Under the pieces are notes generated by a model. That model was not told the DNA's origin and did not search any database. It worked only from the letters and a program-made list of their open reading frames with translations. Source: Earliella scabrosa (Eukaryota; Basidiomycota; Agaricomycetes; Polyporales; Polyporaceae). Taken from it: a DNA stretch of 64,000 bases. Both the position numbers and the translations under genes were made by a program. How positions within the stretch are numbered: the first letter of the stretch is position 1; the number at the start of each line of letters is the position of its first letter. The DNA is taken from NCBI GenBank assembly GCA_022605405.1, contig JABYQQ010000015.1, positions 1,240,001-1,304,000 on the forward strand. The letters run 5' to 3'. Shown one piece after another: positions 11,680-23,149 of the stretch.

Positions 11680-14150
11680 GCTCGATCGCCGCATCTTTTG
11701 CCCACATATTGTTGCTCGCTCGATTACTTGCTCGCTATCTTGCACTCTCACAGGCAAGGAGCGTACACAAGGTGGCTTACTTACTCAGTGCACGCTTCAC
11801 ATATCAATGCATGCGTGTACATGTCCCGCAACTCCACATTCATCACGCAGCTCTACTCTCCACCTCATCGGCATATCCACGTCCTCACCAGCGCTCACCT
11901 CACTACGGGCGGCTTGGTACCTTGCACAACTCGAATGCGATGCAGCGATACTACACACCTCGGGCATTATCATACCAATATCGCCGCACGAATGCCCGCT
12001 CAGAGACAGCGCGCACATCGTGCTACTAGACGCATGCACTGAGCCGCGACCAGATTATGACGCAGATACACGGGATCAGGGTCACACCACGTCCGGCTCA
12101 TCTTATTCTCAAGATCAACATGCCACATCCTTCTACGCTATCCAGTCTGCCGTACCAAATGAGAGTCCTCTACACAACTTGCCTGAACAGGTGGCCATTT
12201 CGATGCCTACGACAAATAATTCTCGATCAGTCTCATGTTCCCTTTCCGCAGACGCTCTTTGTTTGGCGGAATCCACGCCTTTTCCGTCAGAACTGCGTTG
12301 TCCGTCTAACTGCGTCTACAGTCTTTTTAGTAGAGTCGTTGCAGCGCGCACCACACACCCGCAGACCCCATCGCGCACCCGCTCAACCCGGCGACCGGGG
12401 GCCGCTAATGGAACGGTCTACACGGCCGAGCAACCGCACACCCTGGATGTTTTCGCCCCGCGAGCCACATACTACCATGTGTGACTCACACGCGGTCGGA
12501 GGTGATAGTCATCATCTGATTGCCTGGATTTTACGCACCACAACTACTGGACCCTCACTCCCGATTTACCGCTTCTACTCCTCGTAGGAGCTTCCAGTCA
12601 TCACAACTTGAAGCGTACCTTGCTCTCAACGCTATGTCACACACGTGCAGCTGGAAGTGTCGGAAACTCGGACACGACCGACCCCAACTTGAAGTCTGAA
12701 CTCATTTGGGACTCAGAGGAGTTTACTTCAGCTTGGCGTGCTCGAAGATTATTTACGTTGCGACAGTCGCCCACCTCTCTAGGCTTTATGCACCAGCACG
12801 ATCATTGATTATTCGTCCATTATCACAGTCGCAGCACTGAGCACGAGGCATGGCGCCCTGGTACCAACACTACTTACTTAGTCTGCTAACGCTTCATAAC
12901 CGTGACACCGAAACGAACTCGGTGAATGGTTGCAAATCTCGCTGGGAGTAATCATCCCTTAGATATCAGCGCGCGGATCGATCGTTATACTATGACATCA
13001 CTGACCACAGTGCCATACCCGGGCCTGCGCTCTCAGCACTTATGCCATCACTGCGGTATACCCTTTCACCGCCGGTACTGGCATTCGTCATGGTCTTTTG
13101 AACCACTCATGTCCGAGCGTACAGGAAGACGACTCGGAGGAAGTATTGCGTTAAATTACGCGCTACGATCATGATAGATTCCTGTCGAAGAACTCACACC
13201 CATGACTGATGAGTCTGCAGTCTCTGTGTTGCAGCTTGCCTCAAATCCACTCAGACTCGAGCGACAACCGGTCACAACTCCTGGCACTGCCATGCCGCGT
13301 CGCACCATCTTCAAGTTCTTCGCATCCGCCGGGCCCCTGGACCCATACTGACGCTGCCCAAGCTACCGCTATGTCTTTTATTCAGTACATTGAACGCAAG
13401 AGCATACGCGCGTCACAGACCAGACCCAAGGACTCTGCTTTCTTCGGCATCCGTTGCGAACCGCTGCTCTCTGATCACACACTGTCCGGGCTCATCAACT
13501 CACTCCGTCAACACTCGGTGACTCAGCCCGCTCACGAAGGTCTCTCCCCGTCCTCTCGGGACCGTATTCTGCCAGCCTGAGAGGGGCTCATGACTAGCCT
13601 CACGCTGGCTGATGAGGCTAGCAAACAAATTGAAGCCGTCCTCCACCACTGTCCACGTGTTGCCACAGTGCCTTGAGAATGCCAGATCGGGCCGGAACTT
13701 TCATATCCCACTCGCACACGGCACCGGCACACGACATGACGCCCGTAGTTCAAGCTGTTTATTTCCACCATAGTACCAGTGGGCCCGCCGCGTGACGGCG
13801 AAGGTGACAGGTTCGGACGATGCTCGGTTTCAAACCTGTCGCCGGTACGTTCAACGTGGAGATCACGCCAGTCAGAAAGCAGGTTCGACTCCCACTCTCA
13901 GAGCTGCTCGCCGTCTGACATGGACAACGGTGCCACCACGGCTCCAGATCAGCATCAAACCTGCCAATGCGGCCATGCATGTCAGCCTAGTACTTACTGG
14001 TATCCCCCACAACTCGCGAGGCTCAAGCGTCAAGGAGACCCAGTCTGCTCAGCGGGCTCCAAGGTAGCCCCACGCTGGCAGTTTTGGACACACTACTTCA
14101 ACTGCAGGCGCCGTCTCCGAGCGCCGCCTATTAAAGTCGATGCCATTAGT
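11680..14150. other. Intergenic interior between the M2 copies, no gene recognised
   Basis: Frames of up to about 310 codons start here (11552-12484), but composition is uniform across phases and no domain, start context or splice logic supports them. No reverse transcriptase, gag or integrase motif was seen, so an LTR retrotransposon between the M2 copies is not supported. Confidence 0.4.
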
Positions 14151-14157
14151 CCTCCGA

Positions 14158-14231
14158 TGTCACGCACGGTCTCCGAGTCCTCGCACCATCTCCGAGTTCA
14201 TGCACCGTCTCCGAATTCATGCACCGTCTAC
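14158..14231 (+). repeat. Short tandem repeat, about 21-nt period
   Basis: Successive CACCGTCTCCGARTTCATG-like units (four, diverged). Simple tandem duplication without visible function. Confidence 0.55.
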
Positions 14232-14420
14232 GGAAACCCGCTGCCAGTGCATGCAGCAACCTAGAGACTAGTCATCTCTCTGTTCTCTTTCACCATCTTA
14301 AGTTTCCTTCTTCATCACGACTGCTATGAGTCCTCGTACGCTATGCCCGCCCGCGACCGGGTTCCACATCGCTATCAACAGCATTGAGTTTCGTCTTATT
14401 CCAAGCACCTCCTGGAACTG

Positions 14421-15095
14421 CTAGCCCCTTCGAGGTAGTGCGCCAGTCACTGCATCCGCTCCATTTGTACATTCATCAGCCCATGCAGCTCCCTTGGACT
14501 CACCAGCCCGACTCCCCTGATCATTTTCATAGATGAAACGGAGTGTCTGCCCGCCTCCGATGCCGCCATCGGAGTCTTTCCCACCAAGTTCAGCAGTCAC
14601 GGTACCGGTATGCAAACCCACAGATATGCTCAAGTGGCGGGTGCCAGTGTTTTGTCTGACATCGGTCGGAAACACCACCTCTACCAACCCGAACCCCTGG
14701 CTGTAGAGCGGAAACGCAGTGAACAGTAGCCGCCTCGTCTCTGGGTTGGGCGTCGCGTCGTTGGCCAGCCGCGGGTCGCCTCTGCGGCTCTTGGTTGGGT
14801 TTGACGGCTCAGCCAACACCGCGTCCATGGCCGGCGGGCGCACAGCGCTCGCGGTCAACAGCCCAACCCTACGAGGCTTGAACGGAGGAGGATAGGCGCG
14901 AAACAGCAGACGAGGTTGGATACAAACAGGGGCCGGCCGAGCCGGCGAGACCGGCCCCCAGGTCCAACCGAGCAGCGCCCGCGAGCGCCAGCAGGTTTGC
15001 TCTGTTCCACCATTTGTTCCTACCAACTTTCGCTCGACCTTTCTCGCCCAGATTTCTCGCTCAGCCACTTCCGCTTCTTTTACCCGCCCCCCCAC
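14421..15095 (-). CDS. Unassigned open reading frame, 224 codons
   Basis: The first 60 or so codons lie in repeat module M2 and are probably not meaningful. The second half (about 14500-14790) reads like a protein, with runs such as RLLFTAFPLYSQGFGLVEVV and a Gly/Asp stretch, GGKDSDGGIGGGQTLRF. No family is recognised. It could be a captured gene fragment carried with modules M2 and M3, or chance. It has no convincing promoter or splice partner. Confidence 0.2.
   Translation of the reverse strand: MGGRVKEAEVAEREIWARKVERKLVGTNGGTEQTCWRSRALLGWTWGPVSPARPAPVCIQPRLLFRAYPPPFKPRRVGLLTASAVRPPAMDAVLAEPSNPTKSRRGDPRLANDATPNPETRRLLFTAFPLYSQGFGLVEVVFPTDVRQNTGTRHLSISVGLHTGTVTAELGGKDSDGGIGGGQTLRFIYENDQGSRAGESKGAAWADECTNGADAVTGALPRRG
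14797..14864 (+). repeat. Shuffled repeat module M3 (first copy)
   Basis: 68 bp starting GGGTTTGACGGCTCAGCC, repeated identically at 15154-15221. Followed after 56 bp by M2. Confidence 0.85.
14921..15081 (+). repeat. Shuffled repeat module M2 (second copy)
   Basis: 161 bp identical to 10864-11024. Here it is preceded by M3 rather than M1, and followed by unrelated CCCGCCCCCCCA sequence. Confidence 0.9.
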
Positions 15096-15153
15096 TCCCT
15101 ACTTAACGAGCTCAAATCCGTACCTTCGTTCAAGCTAAAACCGCGGTGTTGCC

Positions 15154-15268
15154 GGGTTTGACGGCTCAGCCAACACCGCGTCCATGGCCGGCGGGCGCAC
15201 AGCGCTCGCGGTCAACAGCCCCAGCCCTTCGAGGAGCAGCCGCCACCTTCGCGACAGATGCTGATGCT
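15154..15268 (+). repeat. Shuffled repeat modules M3 + M1 (second location)
   Basis: M3 (15154-15221) runs directly into M1 (15219-15268). The overall order is M1-M2 ... M3-M2-M3-M1. An ancestral order M3-M1-M2 with later rearrangement would explain all the junctions. Confidence 0.85.
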
Positions 15269-15269
15269 G

Positions 15270-16830
15270 AGCGCTGATGACTCGGACTGGCGGGCGAACG
15301 TTGGTCGGCGATAGTCACAGAACTGCATCCCGATTCCTTTTCCGTCTCGAGCCCTCCTTCGATGGCCTGAGGTGGATAAATGATGATTAGTACGAGTGGC
15401 AGTCTTCCTCCGCGGCGCTCACAGCCCAGGATCCCGGGATCCCAGGGTTCGGAATCATCTTCCACTGTAACCCAGACTTTCGGTCCTTGTTCCAAACACG
15501 GGGGAAATGCGCAGGCTCGTATCGGCGATGCTCCCGTTGGTCACGGTGCGCAGTGCGCTGCAGGGCAGCCTTGTTCCTCTATCGGAACTTTGCACTTTGT
15601 TACAAAGTTCTCGCTTCGGTACGCTATATCACCTCACCCGCGCCGAGCACAGAACTCTGAGCGGGTACATATGTACGTATACTTACCAATTGCAACCTTG
15701 CAGTTCACGACGCCAACTCGCTCGGAGCGGCTGTACGCACTGGATAATCCCATATGAAATCTCCGAGGCTGGAGTCTCCAGGCCCCCTCATCCCGTCGTC
15801 GAGCTCGACGTCGACGCCGTGGAAACCGATCTCTGGATCCTCAACCGCTCTCCTCCGGACGCCATCCCACCGCGCCCACTGCTGCTCGAGCCGCGATCCC
15901 ATCTCCCGCCCCAAACAGGCAACCTCGCTCCCACACCCATGACGTCTGCTGATCGCACTTCTGCCCCCTTCTGCCCTCTTCAGCCCCCTTCTCGCCCTTC
16001 TCCCCGACGACACCGAGCCTCGAGGCGCACCGGCGCGCACCGGTCCGCCATCACGACTTCCACGATTCGCACCGAGTTCGGAGGGAGATCTGAGTTGGAA
16101 AGTCGAGCTTTTTGATCGTGAACTTTGGAGAGAGGGCGCGGAGGACGTAACGAGCCTTCTGGTCGAACGGCGCGGCTGATGGGCTGGGTCCTTTTATCAC
16201 ATCGCTCGAGAGCTGGAGCTGGGTATCTGCCAGCCTGGGCACAACAAACCATCAGCGAATGGAAGAGCTGGGCTTCTATCAAACCTCACCGCAAGATGGA
16301 ATCTCCTTGCACTAACGCGATCCAGGTTTGATTCCCTGCATCGTGCCCACTACATGTACACACATATTCACGCGCAAGCCTCCCGAGATATTCCAGCACC
16401 GACAAAGTCGTTCTGCGTTCAACTCTCGGACACAGGGAGAGAGAGCTCGAGTACAGTACACGTACACGTCGGCACCTATTACGACTACTATCACAAACTA
16501 CGACGACTACCGTAAAGTAAAAGAACGTACTCTGCAGCTATGCACACCATTGTCCTTTTCCGCGTCCCCCTCGCGCACACACACACGCGCGCGCCTGCTT
16601 GCAGGCCGGACGAGCGTGGTGGGAGGAGACGCGGGCGACGGCCGGCCCTGGGTATAAAGATAGCGGAATAACGAAAGGTGACGAGCAAGCGAGGAGAGGG
16701 GCGAACGAGCGTGGGTTGAGGAGCGACGGGCTGAGCTAGACGGTACTAGCCCGCCACGCGCCCTCGGGAATCGGGGATTGGGAATTGGGAATCGGGGTGG
16801 CGGGTTCTGTCTAGAAGCGGCAGATTTCAG
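15270..16830. other. Intergenic, no gene recognised
   Basis: Contains short protein-like runs on both strands (for example VELDVDAVETDLWILNRSP, plus, around 15800) but no start, splice sites or family. A TATAAA at 16652 has no gene behind it. Much of it is C/T-rich. Confidence 0.35.
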
Positions 16831-16834
16831 AAGG

Positions 16835-17405
16835 CGAATGAATGAGTGGATGAACGAGTGAGCGGGCGAGTGAGCGAGTGAGTGAGCAGGTGTGGGGGTG
16901 CACGGGTACGGGTACGGGTACGTTCGGGGTTGGTGCGATGTGCGATGTGCAGCCGCGGCACGAGTCCTCTGGATCTGTACCGGAGCGCGAGCATCGATGA
17001 GTGAGCACCTCGTAGCGTACCCCACAACCCGACACCACACAACACGAGCACGAGCACGAGCACACAACACACACACACGGGAGCGAGCGAGCGGATTCAG
17101 CAAGTAGCTGGCACAGTGGCAGTGGGGCAGGGAGCGTGGACAGGACAAATTACACACACAAGGACAACGACTGGACGGAGGGCCGGGGGTCGGGCGATCG
17201 GCAATGGCAATGGCAATGGTACATGGGGGGTGGTGGTATCGAGTACGTACGACGGTTGCGTAGTAGTAGCGTATAGCACAAGAAAAAATAATCAGCACCG
17301 GCGGGCGCGCGGGAGCGAGGCCAGGCGGGCTGGGTGGGGGAGAGGGGATGGCGAGCGGGGGCAAAAATACATCACGACAGGCAGGCAGGCAGGCAGCGAG
17401 GGCGA
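16835..17405 (+). repeat. Microsatellite cluster 3' of the bHLH gene
   Basis: Several simple repeats in succession: GAGTGAGC-type units (16855-16890), GGGTAC x3 (16907-16925), GAGCAC x3 with (AC)n (17045-17080), GGCAAT x3 (17200-17220) and GGCA x5 (17380-17396). The long minus-strand frame over this stretch is low-complexity and rejected as a gene. Confidence 0.8.
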
Positions 17406-17549
17406 GCATAGGGTAGACGGGCGGGTTTGCATACACGAGCAATAGTGGGCAGTAGGGCGGGCGAGCGAGCGGGCGGGCAATAATGTGAGGGGGAATTCCA
17501 TAGGCGACCGAGCGAAAGAGAATGAGCGAGGAGAGGCGGGTAGTGACGC

Positions 17550-19066
17550 TTACAGCATCATGGCGGCGTAGCCATGGCCGTTGCCACCACCCCCGACGCT
17601 GATGGGTGCGCTCTTCATCATGCCCATGCCCATCCCACCCATGGGGCCCATGTTCATCCCGTCGTCCCAGCCCGCGCCGCCGGGCGCGGCCATGCGCCGG
17701 GGCACCGCCGCCGCGCCGTTCATGACGCTCGGCATCTCGTAGCTGCCGGGGTTGCTCGCAGGGCTCGCGTAGCCGCTGCCGTTGCTGTTGATACTGCCGC
17801 TGCGCTCGCGGCGGACGCTGATCGCGCCAGACGGTGGCGACGCGTCGTCGGCCATGCGCTGTTGCTGCTGCTGCTGGAGGAGCTGCTGCTGGCGCTGCAT
17901 CATGTAGTACGCCTGCTGCTGGCCGTTCGCGGCGGGGACGCTCATCGGCGACACGTTGCCCGTCCCGTGCGAGGACGCGGGCGGCGTGAAGAGCGCGGGC
18001 CCGCCGGGGACCTGCGCGCCGAACATCTGCGCCGCGGCGCCCCAGGCCTTGTCGTCGTGCACGGCCTGCGCGTGGGCGTTGAGGACGCCCTGCTGCTGCA
18101 TGTACTGGCCCGCGAACTGGGGGTGCATCTGGTTGCCCGGGTGGGCGTGAGGCTCGTACATGGACGCCATAGCTGGGTTCTCGAACGAGACCGAGCTGGG
18201 GCTCTGGACGATCATGGGCGTGTGCGGGCCGTGGGTGGCGGGCCGGGGGAGGATCGTCTGGAGCTGAAGCCCGCCGCGCTGGGGGACGTTGTGCGCGAAC
18301 GGGTTAACCTCGCCGCCGGACTTGGAGAGCGGGAGATGCTGCGCGAGGGAGCCGCGCATGTCGTCCATCGCGGGGTCGTCGTGCATGCCCGCGGTGGCGT
18401 AGTCGTCGTCGCCATAGTCGTCGTTGCCGTAGTCGCCATCGGCGCCTTCTTCTTCGATGGGGCCTGCGCTGAGGACCTCAACCTCGCCGCTGAGGATCAT
18501 CTGGAAGGCCTCGCCGCGGACGGGCTCGTCGACGCGGGGGAGGCCGGAGCGGTCGCGCCATTCGTTGAGTTCGCGACGGAGGGCGTCGGACTCGAGCTTG
18601 AGGAGGCGGAGCTCGCGCGCAGCGAGAAGGCGGTGCCTGCGAGAGGCGTGGATGTGGGCGATGGAGGAGTTGACGATGGAGGACTTGGAGGGACGACGGA
18701 TCTGGGAGAGGTTCGGGAGGAGCGCTGCCAGATCCTTGGGAGGGGCAGGGGGAGATCAGGCGACCGCGACTGCGGAACGATCAAGATGGTAGGACGTACC
18801 AAGAAACGACCGTTGAGGGTCTCGCGGCGAGCGCGCTCAACGGCGTTGTGGGTTGCCCTGCGCTCTGCGGTGTTGGCGCGTCTGCTAGGCTTGCGCTTTG
18901 GCTGAGCAGCGTTGTTCGGAGAGGTGCTCTGTGCAGGGGCGGCGCCTTCGGCGGGCGGTGGGAGGGCGAGAGTTTGGACAGAGTTGGAAGGGGAGACGGG
19001 GGTCTGCGGGCCGTTTGAGCCGTCGGTAGAGGAGGGCGAGTCGGGGACGGAGAGCGGGAGGGCCAT
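17550..19066 (-). CDS. bHLH transcription factor (E-box binding)
   Basis: Two exons: 19066-18800 (89 codons) and 18734-17550, separated by a 65-nt intron (GTACGT...CAAG) inside the bHLH domain; 483 residues. Basic region and helix 1 are at about 67-89, with HNAVERARR giving H73, E77 and R81, the residues that read CACGTG-type (class B) E-boxes. The loop and helix 2 follow at about 90-124 (DLAALLPNLSQIRRPSKSS). A short Leu-rich helix that could extend dimerisation comes next. The rest is disordered: an acidic GD/DY stretch near 185-205, a Gln-rich tract around 365-385 (activation-like), and a Gly/Met-rich end. Domain residues are complete, so DNA binding as a dimer in the nucleus is expected. 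The fungal target pathway cannot be told from sequence. A 443-codon plus-strand frame over it is an antisense shadow. The ATG at 19066 is the first in frame and precedes a Ser/Pro-rich leader. Confidence 0.92.
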
Positions 19067-22000
19067 TGCTGCGAGCGTAGAGGTACAGAGGGGATGGGTG
19101 CGATAAGGGCGGAGATGGAGAGAGACCGTCTATGCGAGATGGAGTGGCGTTTTACAGCAGGTCGTGGGGGCAGAGGAGGAGCAAGAGGCCGGGTACGCGA
19201 AGAAGTTCAGCGGAATCCGACGTTATCTCGGGGGCGGGGATGATGGGGGATGGGGATGGGCGGGCGAGCACAGTCGAAGGTAGCGGGGAGGGCGGAAGAC
19301 ACTACACTAGTCGCGAGTCGAAACTCAAAGCGTAACTAGGCGTGGGGGGAGGTCGTTTGAAGGACACAAGGGCTTGCTTGAGGGAGGGATGGGCGGAAGA
19401 GGAGAAGCCGGCAAGGGTCGCGAGATCTGCGAGGACGCGCGATAAGGTCAGTTGAGGACGAACAAGGGCCATTGTGAAGGAAGCGGGAAACGCACTCCAG
19501 GCGGTATCCTTGGGACGGCTTAGGGCTAGGCGGAGGGAAGGAGCAAGGGGGGCGGAGGAGGAGGAGAGGGCGGAGGCTTCAAACGAGGACCATTCGACGG
19601 CGAGAGGGGCGAGCTCCAGCTGAGCCCCCCAAACCGTCCTGTCCATTTATCTACCCTTCGGCGTCCCCCGGTCCCTAGCCTTCTTTGGCAACCCATCAAT
19701 TCCTGTCAATGCCTCGCCCTCCTCCCTCCTCCTCCCCTCCCGCCCTCTCCGTCCCTCCGACCGCGCGCGGACTGCCTGCTCGCGTGCGCGTCGGTGCTGG
19801 GTCGCGTGCTCGACGCCGCGTCCGAGGCTGTGTGCGTCGGGGGCGGGAGGAGGCAGGGGCGGCTAGGAGAACAGCCATCACGCGACGTCGACTAGCGTTC
19901 TCAAGAGGGCGTCCCCCCAGCGTCGGAGCTGGCAAGTGCTTTCCAGCAGGCTGGCACTGGCCCAGCACTTGCCTGGCGATCTCCTCCGCACGTCTTCGAG
20001 CGGCCGTCGAGCTCCCACGGCCGCCCTTCTCGCTCGCTCGCCCTGCTCGTCTCTCGCAATCCCATCCCTCTCCTCGATTCTGTCATTCTCCCGGCCAACG
20101 CCGAGGGACACCGCCTGGGTGGACGAGGCAGCAACGGGCCATCCATCTCGTCGTCACTTGCCAGCAGCCCACATCTTGGTCGCCCTCGTCCGATCGTGGC
20201 ATCCTCCTCCAACTTTAACTCGCCCACCGCCATCCTCGTCCGCGCCGACTATCCCCCGCTGCTGCTCTGGTGACCGTCGTCTGTCCATCGCCTCCCCTTC
20301 CTTCCTCCAAACATACATAATAATAACACTCGCTCCCCTTGCCTCTTCCGGATCACTCGCCCTCAAATCTCTCCTTGACCCGCCTGTCACCCCGCAATTC
20401 GACTCGATGATTCTGTCGCCCGACGCTCTGCCAGTGCCCCGCCTCACGCTCGCTTCTTTTGATCTCCCTCCTCCCTCGCCTTCTCGCGCGCAGTCCTCCC
20501 ACCCACCAGCTTCTTTCCCCAACAGTCTCCGCGACTGCTGCCCACTTGTCGCCCTCCGACTTCGAACCTCCGACTAGTAGACGTCGACAGGCGTATCGCC
20601 CGCCAGCAGCTTACCACACCATCACCCCTTCCCCCGCAACTCGCCTCGCCTCGCCTCACCAGCACAACCGCTCGGTCCTCCTGTTCGCCTCCAGGGCAAC
20701 CGCCCGCCTTGGGCTGTGTCCGCTCCCGTCCGGCCTCGCACCAACAGTTTGCAACCCAAGCCCGTCCCACCAGGCGCTCTCCTCCGGTGTCCTCGCCACC
20801 CGACTGACCCGGTCCGCTTCTCGCCACGCCCCGACCCCGACGCCCGCCGCGGCGCGCACTCGAGCTCGGGATCGGACGCCTGCGGTGTGCGGGCACAGAG
20901 TCCGCGGCGGGTAGTGTGTGGACGTATGGTGGTTACTATGAGATGTAACGTGCCCCCACTGTGCAATCTACTATGGATCGTGCGCTTCGTTGCATCCCTG
21001 CATTGCTCCGAGCGACAAGCCGGTATTCGACGCTTGAGATGCAGCCCTGCAGATCAGGCCTCTGGCGAGCCTGACTCAATCGGGCCCGTTATGGAAGCCG
21101 AAGCAGAAGACGAGGGCGCGTTCGGAAATGGAAGTGGGCGCAGGCGGGCCGAGGGGCGATCGCGTCGCGCGAAGCCCGCGGCGAAAAAGGCAAGTCTCCA
21201 TCTGCACAGCGTACTATGTACGTCTCCCCGCGCCTCTCTCAGTCTGAGATCCAGAGGGCGTGCTTGAGATCCCGACCCCAAGCAACGCATCGGAGCACGT
21301 AGTACTCGAGCTGAGGACAGTTCGACTCTCGCCTCCTCGGACCCGACGCGCCTCGATCGACCCGCGCCTTGGACCTCCGCCCGCGGCGCCCCCTAGATCA
21401 TATGTATATGCAGCCTATCCACCGCCCGCGATTCCAATCCCAACAGCTCACTGTGCGCAGGACTGTCCTGCGCTGCGCATACAGGGTCCCAGCTTCCCAC
21501 GGAGGGCATCTCATCTGCATTGATGCTGGGATGCGGGATGCGGTAATCGAGGCGTCGAGCGTCGGGCGGAGCTTCGAGCTTCGAATTCAATTCGCGCGAG
21601 TCCGAATGGTCCGCCTGCCCCTGCGCCTCGACGGTGACACAGTTGGGAACGCCGTGACGGACATAGGAAGCCATCCTTATGTCGCTCGCTCTCTCCTTCC
21701 GACCCCGACTCCGACATACCGAGTCCGACATACGCAGGAGAACTGAGGGTTCGATTCGATTCGATCGTCCGGACTCCGAAGCGTCGTCGTCGTTCCCGGA
21801 CCCTGTTGTTGCTGCTGCTGTACATGTTGTTCCTGTCTTCTCCTCCGTCGCCGTCACGGTCGCCGTCTTGCAATTGGACTTGTGCTTCTGTCCCTTGCTC
21901 GGTCTATCTATGTAGAGTCTCAGTCTACTGTCTGTGCACCATGACGTGGGTCTGTCAATATGACATCGACATCATCGTCCACGTATGCGTGTGTCAGCCC

Positions 22001-22990
22001 GTCATCGGCGTCCGTCAACCCGAACCCGTCAACCCAAGGCCATTCCGAATTCACGCCCTCGAGTCCACTCTCCCGGATCCCAGCCTGCCGCGACACAGAA
22101 GCACGATCCGTTCCCCCCGCCTCACCCCGACCTCGTTTGCCGGCCTGCGCTCGCGGCCTCCGCGGACTTCTCGTTTCTGATGCTTTCTACATACGTTCGC
22201 GCGTACGTACCGGTACGTCTTCCGTCTTCCCAGCCCTCGTCTGAAATGAACGTCTACTCAGATTCCGCCAGGGCTTGAGGGTTGTACGTGCCGCCGCCAC
22301 GCACCTGATTCTCGCCTATGTACCGCTCTCCGAGCTCCAGAACGTAGCGAAACCTACATACCCACACGCGAACGTGTGTACGTGTATACGTGAGGGTGTG
22401 CGTGTGCGCGTATGTGATGACCTCGCCCTCCCTTGCCCGATCATCCGGGGGTCCGGCGTTCTATGCTATGTGCGTGCGCTCCGCCATGCTGTGTCGTATA
22501 CTGAACGCTAACATCTTCTCGCCTCGTCACCCGCCCGCCTCGCGATCGTCGCGGTCTGTTCGTCTCCCCAGATGGATGAGTCAATGCGCGCTCCCGCTCC
22601 GAGTCAAGAGAGCGGAGTTTGCGTTGGTATCGCCCGGGTTTCAGAGAGAGTTCGATGGAGGAGTAGGCGCGATGAAAACTTGGGGACCGTTGTGAGCCTG
22701 TGCTCGGGCAGATGCGCGTGCGCAGATAATCAGGCGTCGAGCTTGATGATGGATGCAGATGACGCATTTGGAGATGTTGGTGCTTGGATGGGCTGAGCTG
22801 GCTGTGTCTTCTATTCACGGGACCTCTTCGTCGTTCGTTACAACAGGACGCATCTAACGATCAAGTCGTGGAATCCCAGAACCCAAAGCCCATGGACAAT
22901 CGATATCACGCAGGGAGACTCGCCGGAGGCCTGTTCGGCCCGCGAGTATGGTATACCCTCCATCTTCATCTTCAATTGAACCCAGACTAG
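19067..22990. other. Pyrimidine-rich intergenic region, possible small coding fragments
   Basis: The plus strand is strongly C/T-rich, as in fungal promoters and long 5' leaders. Protein-like runs occur in different frames on the plus strand: after an ATG at 20407 (ILSPDALPVPRLTLASFDLP), near 20545 (HLSPSDFEPPTSRRRQAYRP), and at 21091 (MEAEAEDEGAFGNG, basic tail, followed by GCAAGT). They might be exons of one Pro/Ser-rich gene. I could not find donor/acceptor pairs that join them and saw no domain, so no gene is called. Confidence 0.3.
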
Positions 22991-23009
22991 TGCCAGCGTT
23001 CGAACGTTC

Positions 23010-23056
23010 GAGCCCAAATCCGAGCCCGAACCCGAGCCCGAGTCCGAGTCCGAGCA
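23010..23056 (+). repeat. Hexanucleotide repeat (CCGAGC)n
   Basis: Seven imperfect CCGAGY/CCGAAC units in a row. A run of about 13 C lies at 23331-23345 nearby. Confidence 0.8.
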
Positions 23057-23149
23057 TGCGCGTTTCTGTTCCTGCTCTTGTACTTGCCGCCTGTGTCCCA
23101 CCTTCTCGCGTTCATCTCCGAGCCCGGCACGCTTGGTCCCTTGCCCGCT

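Noticed and set aside
11552..12484. 310-codon plus-strand frame and an overlapping 268-codon frame
   Set aside because: Run over a degenerate tandem repeat in several phases with similar composition; no motif.
13860..13935. tRNA-like GGTTCGACTCC
   Set aside because: Only the T-loop looks right; the arms cannot pair.
10864..15081. LTR retrotransposon bounded by the two M2 copies
   Set aside because: M2 lacks TG...CA ends, there is no target-site duplication, primer site or retroviral-type protein between, and M1/M3 are shuffled around it.
16300..16345. tRNA-like GGTTTGATTCC
   Set aside because: T-stem does not pair and no acceptor or anticodon arm can be built.
16652..16657. TATAAA promoter on the plus strand
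   Set aside because: No coding region follows on that strand.
16507..17442. 311-codon minus-strand frame
   Set aside because: Low-complexity Ser/Pro/Arg/Cys text created by microsatellites; no start context or domain.
17574..18905. 443-codon plus-strand frame
   Set aside because: Antisense shadow of the GC-rich bHLH gene; no domain, and the bHLH motif on the other strand is unmistakable.
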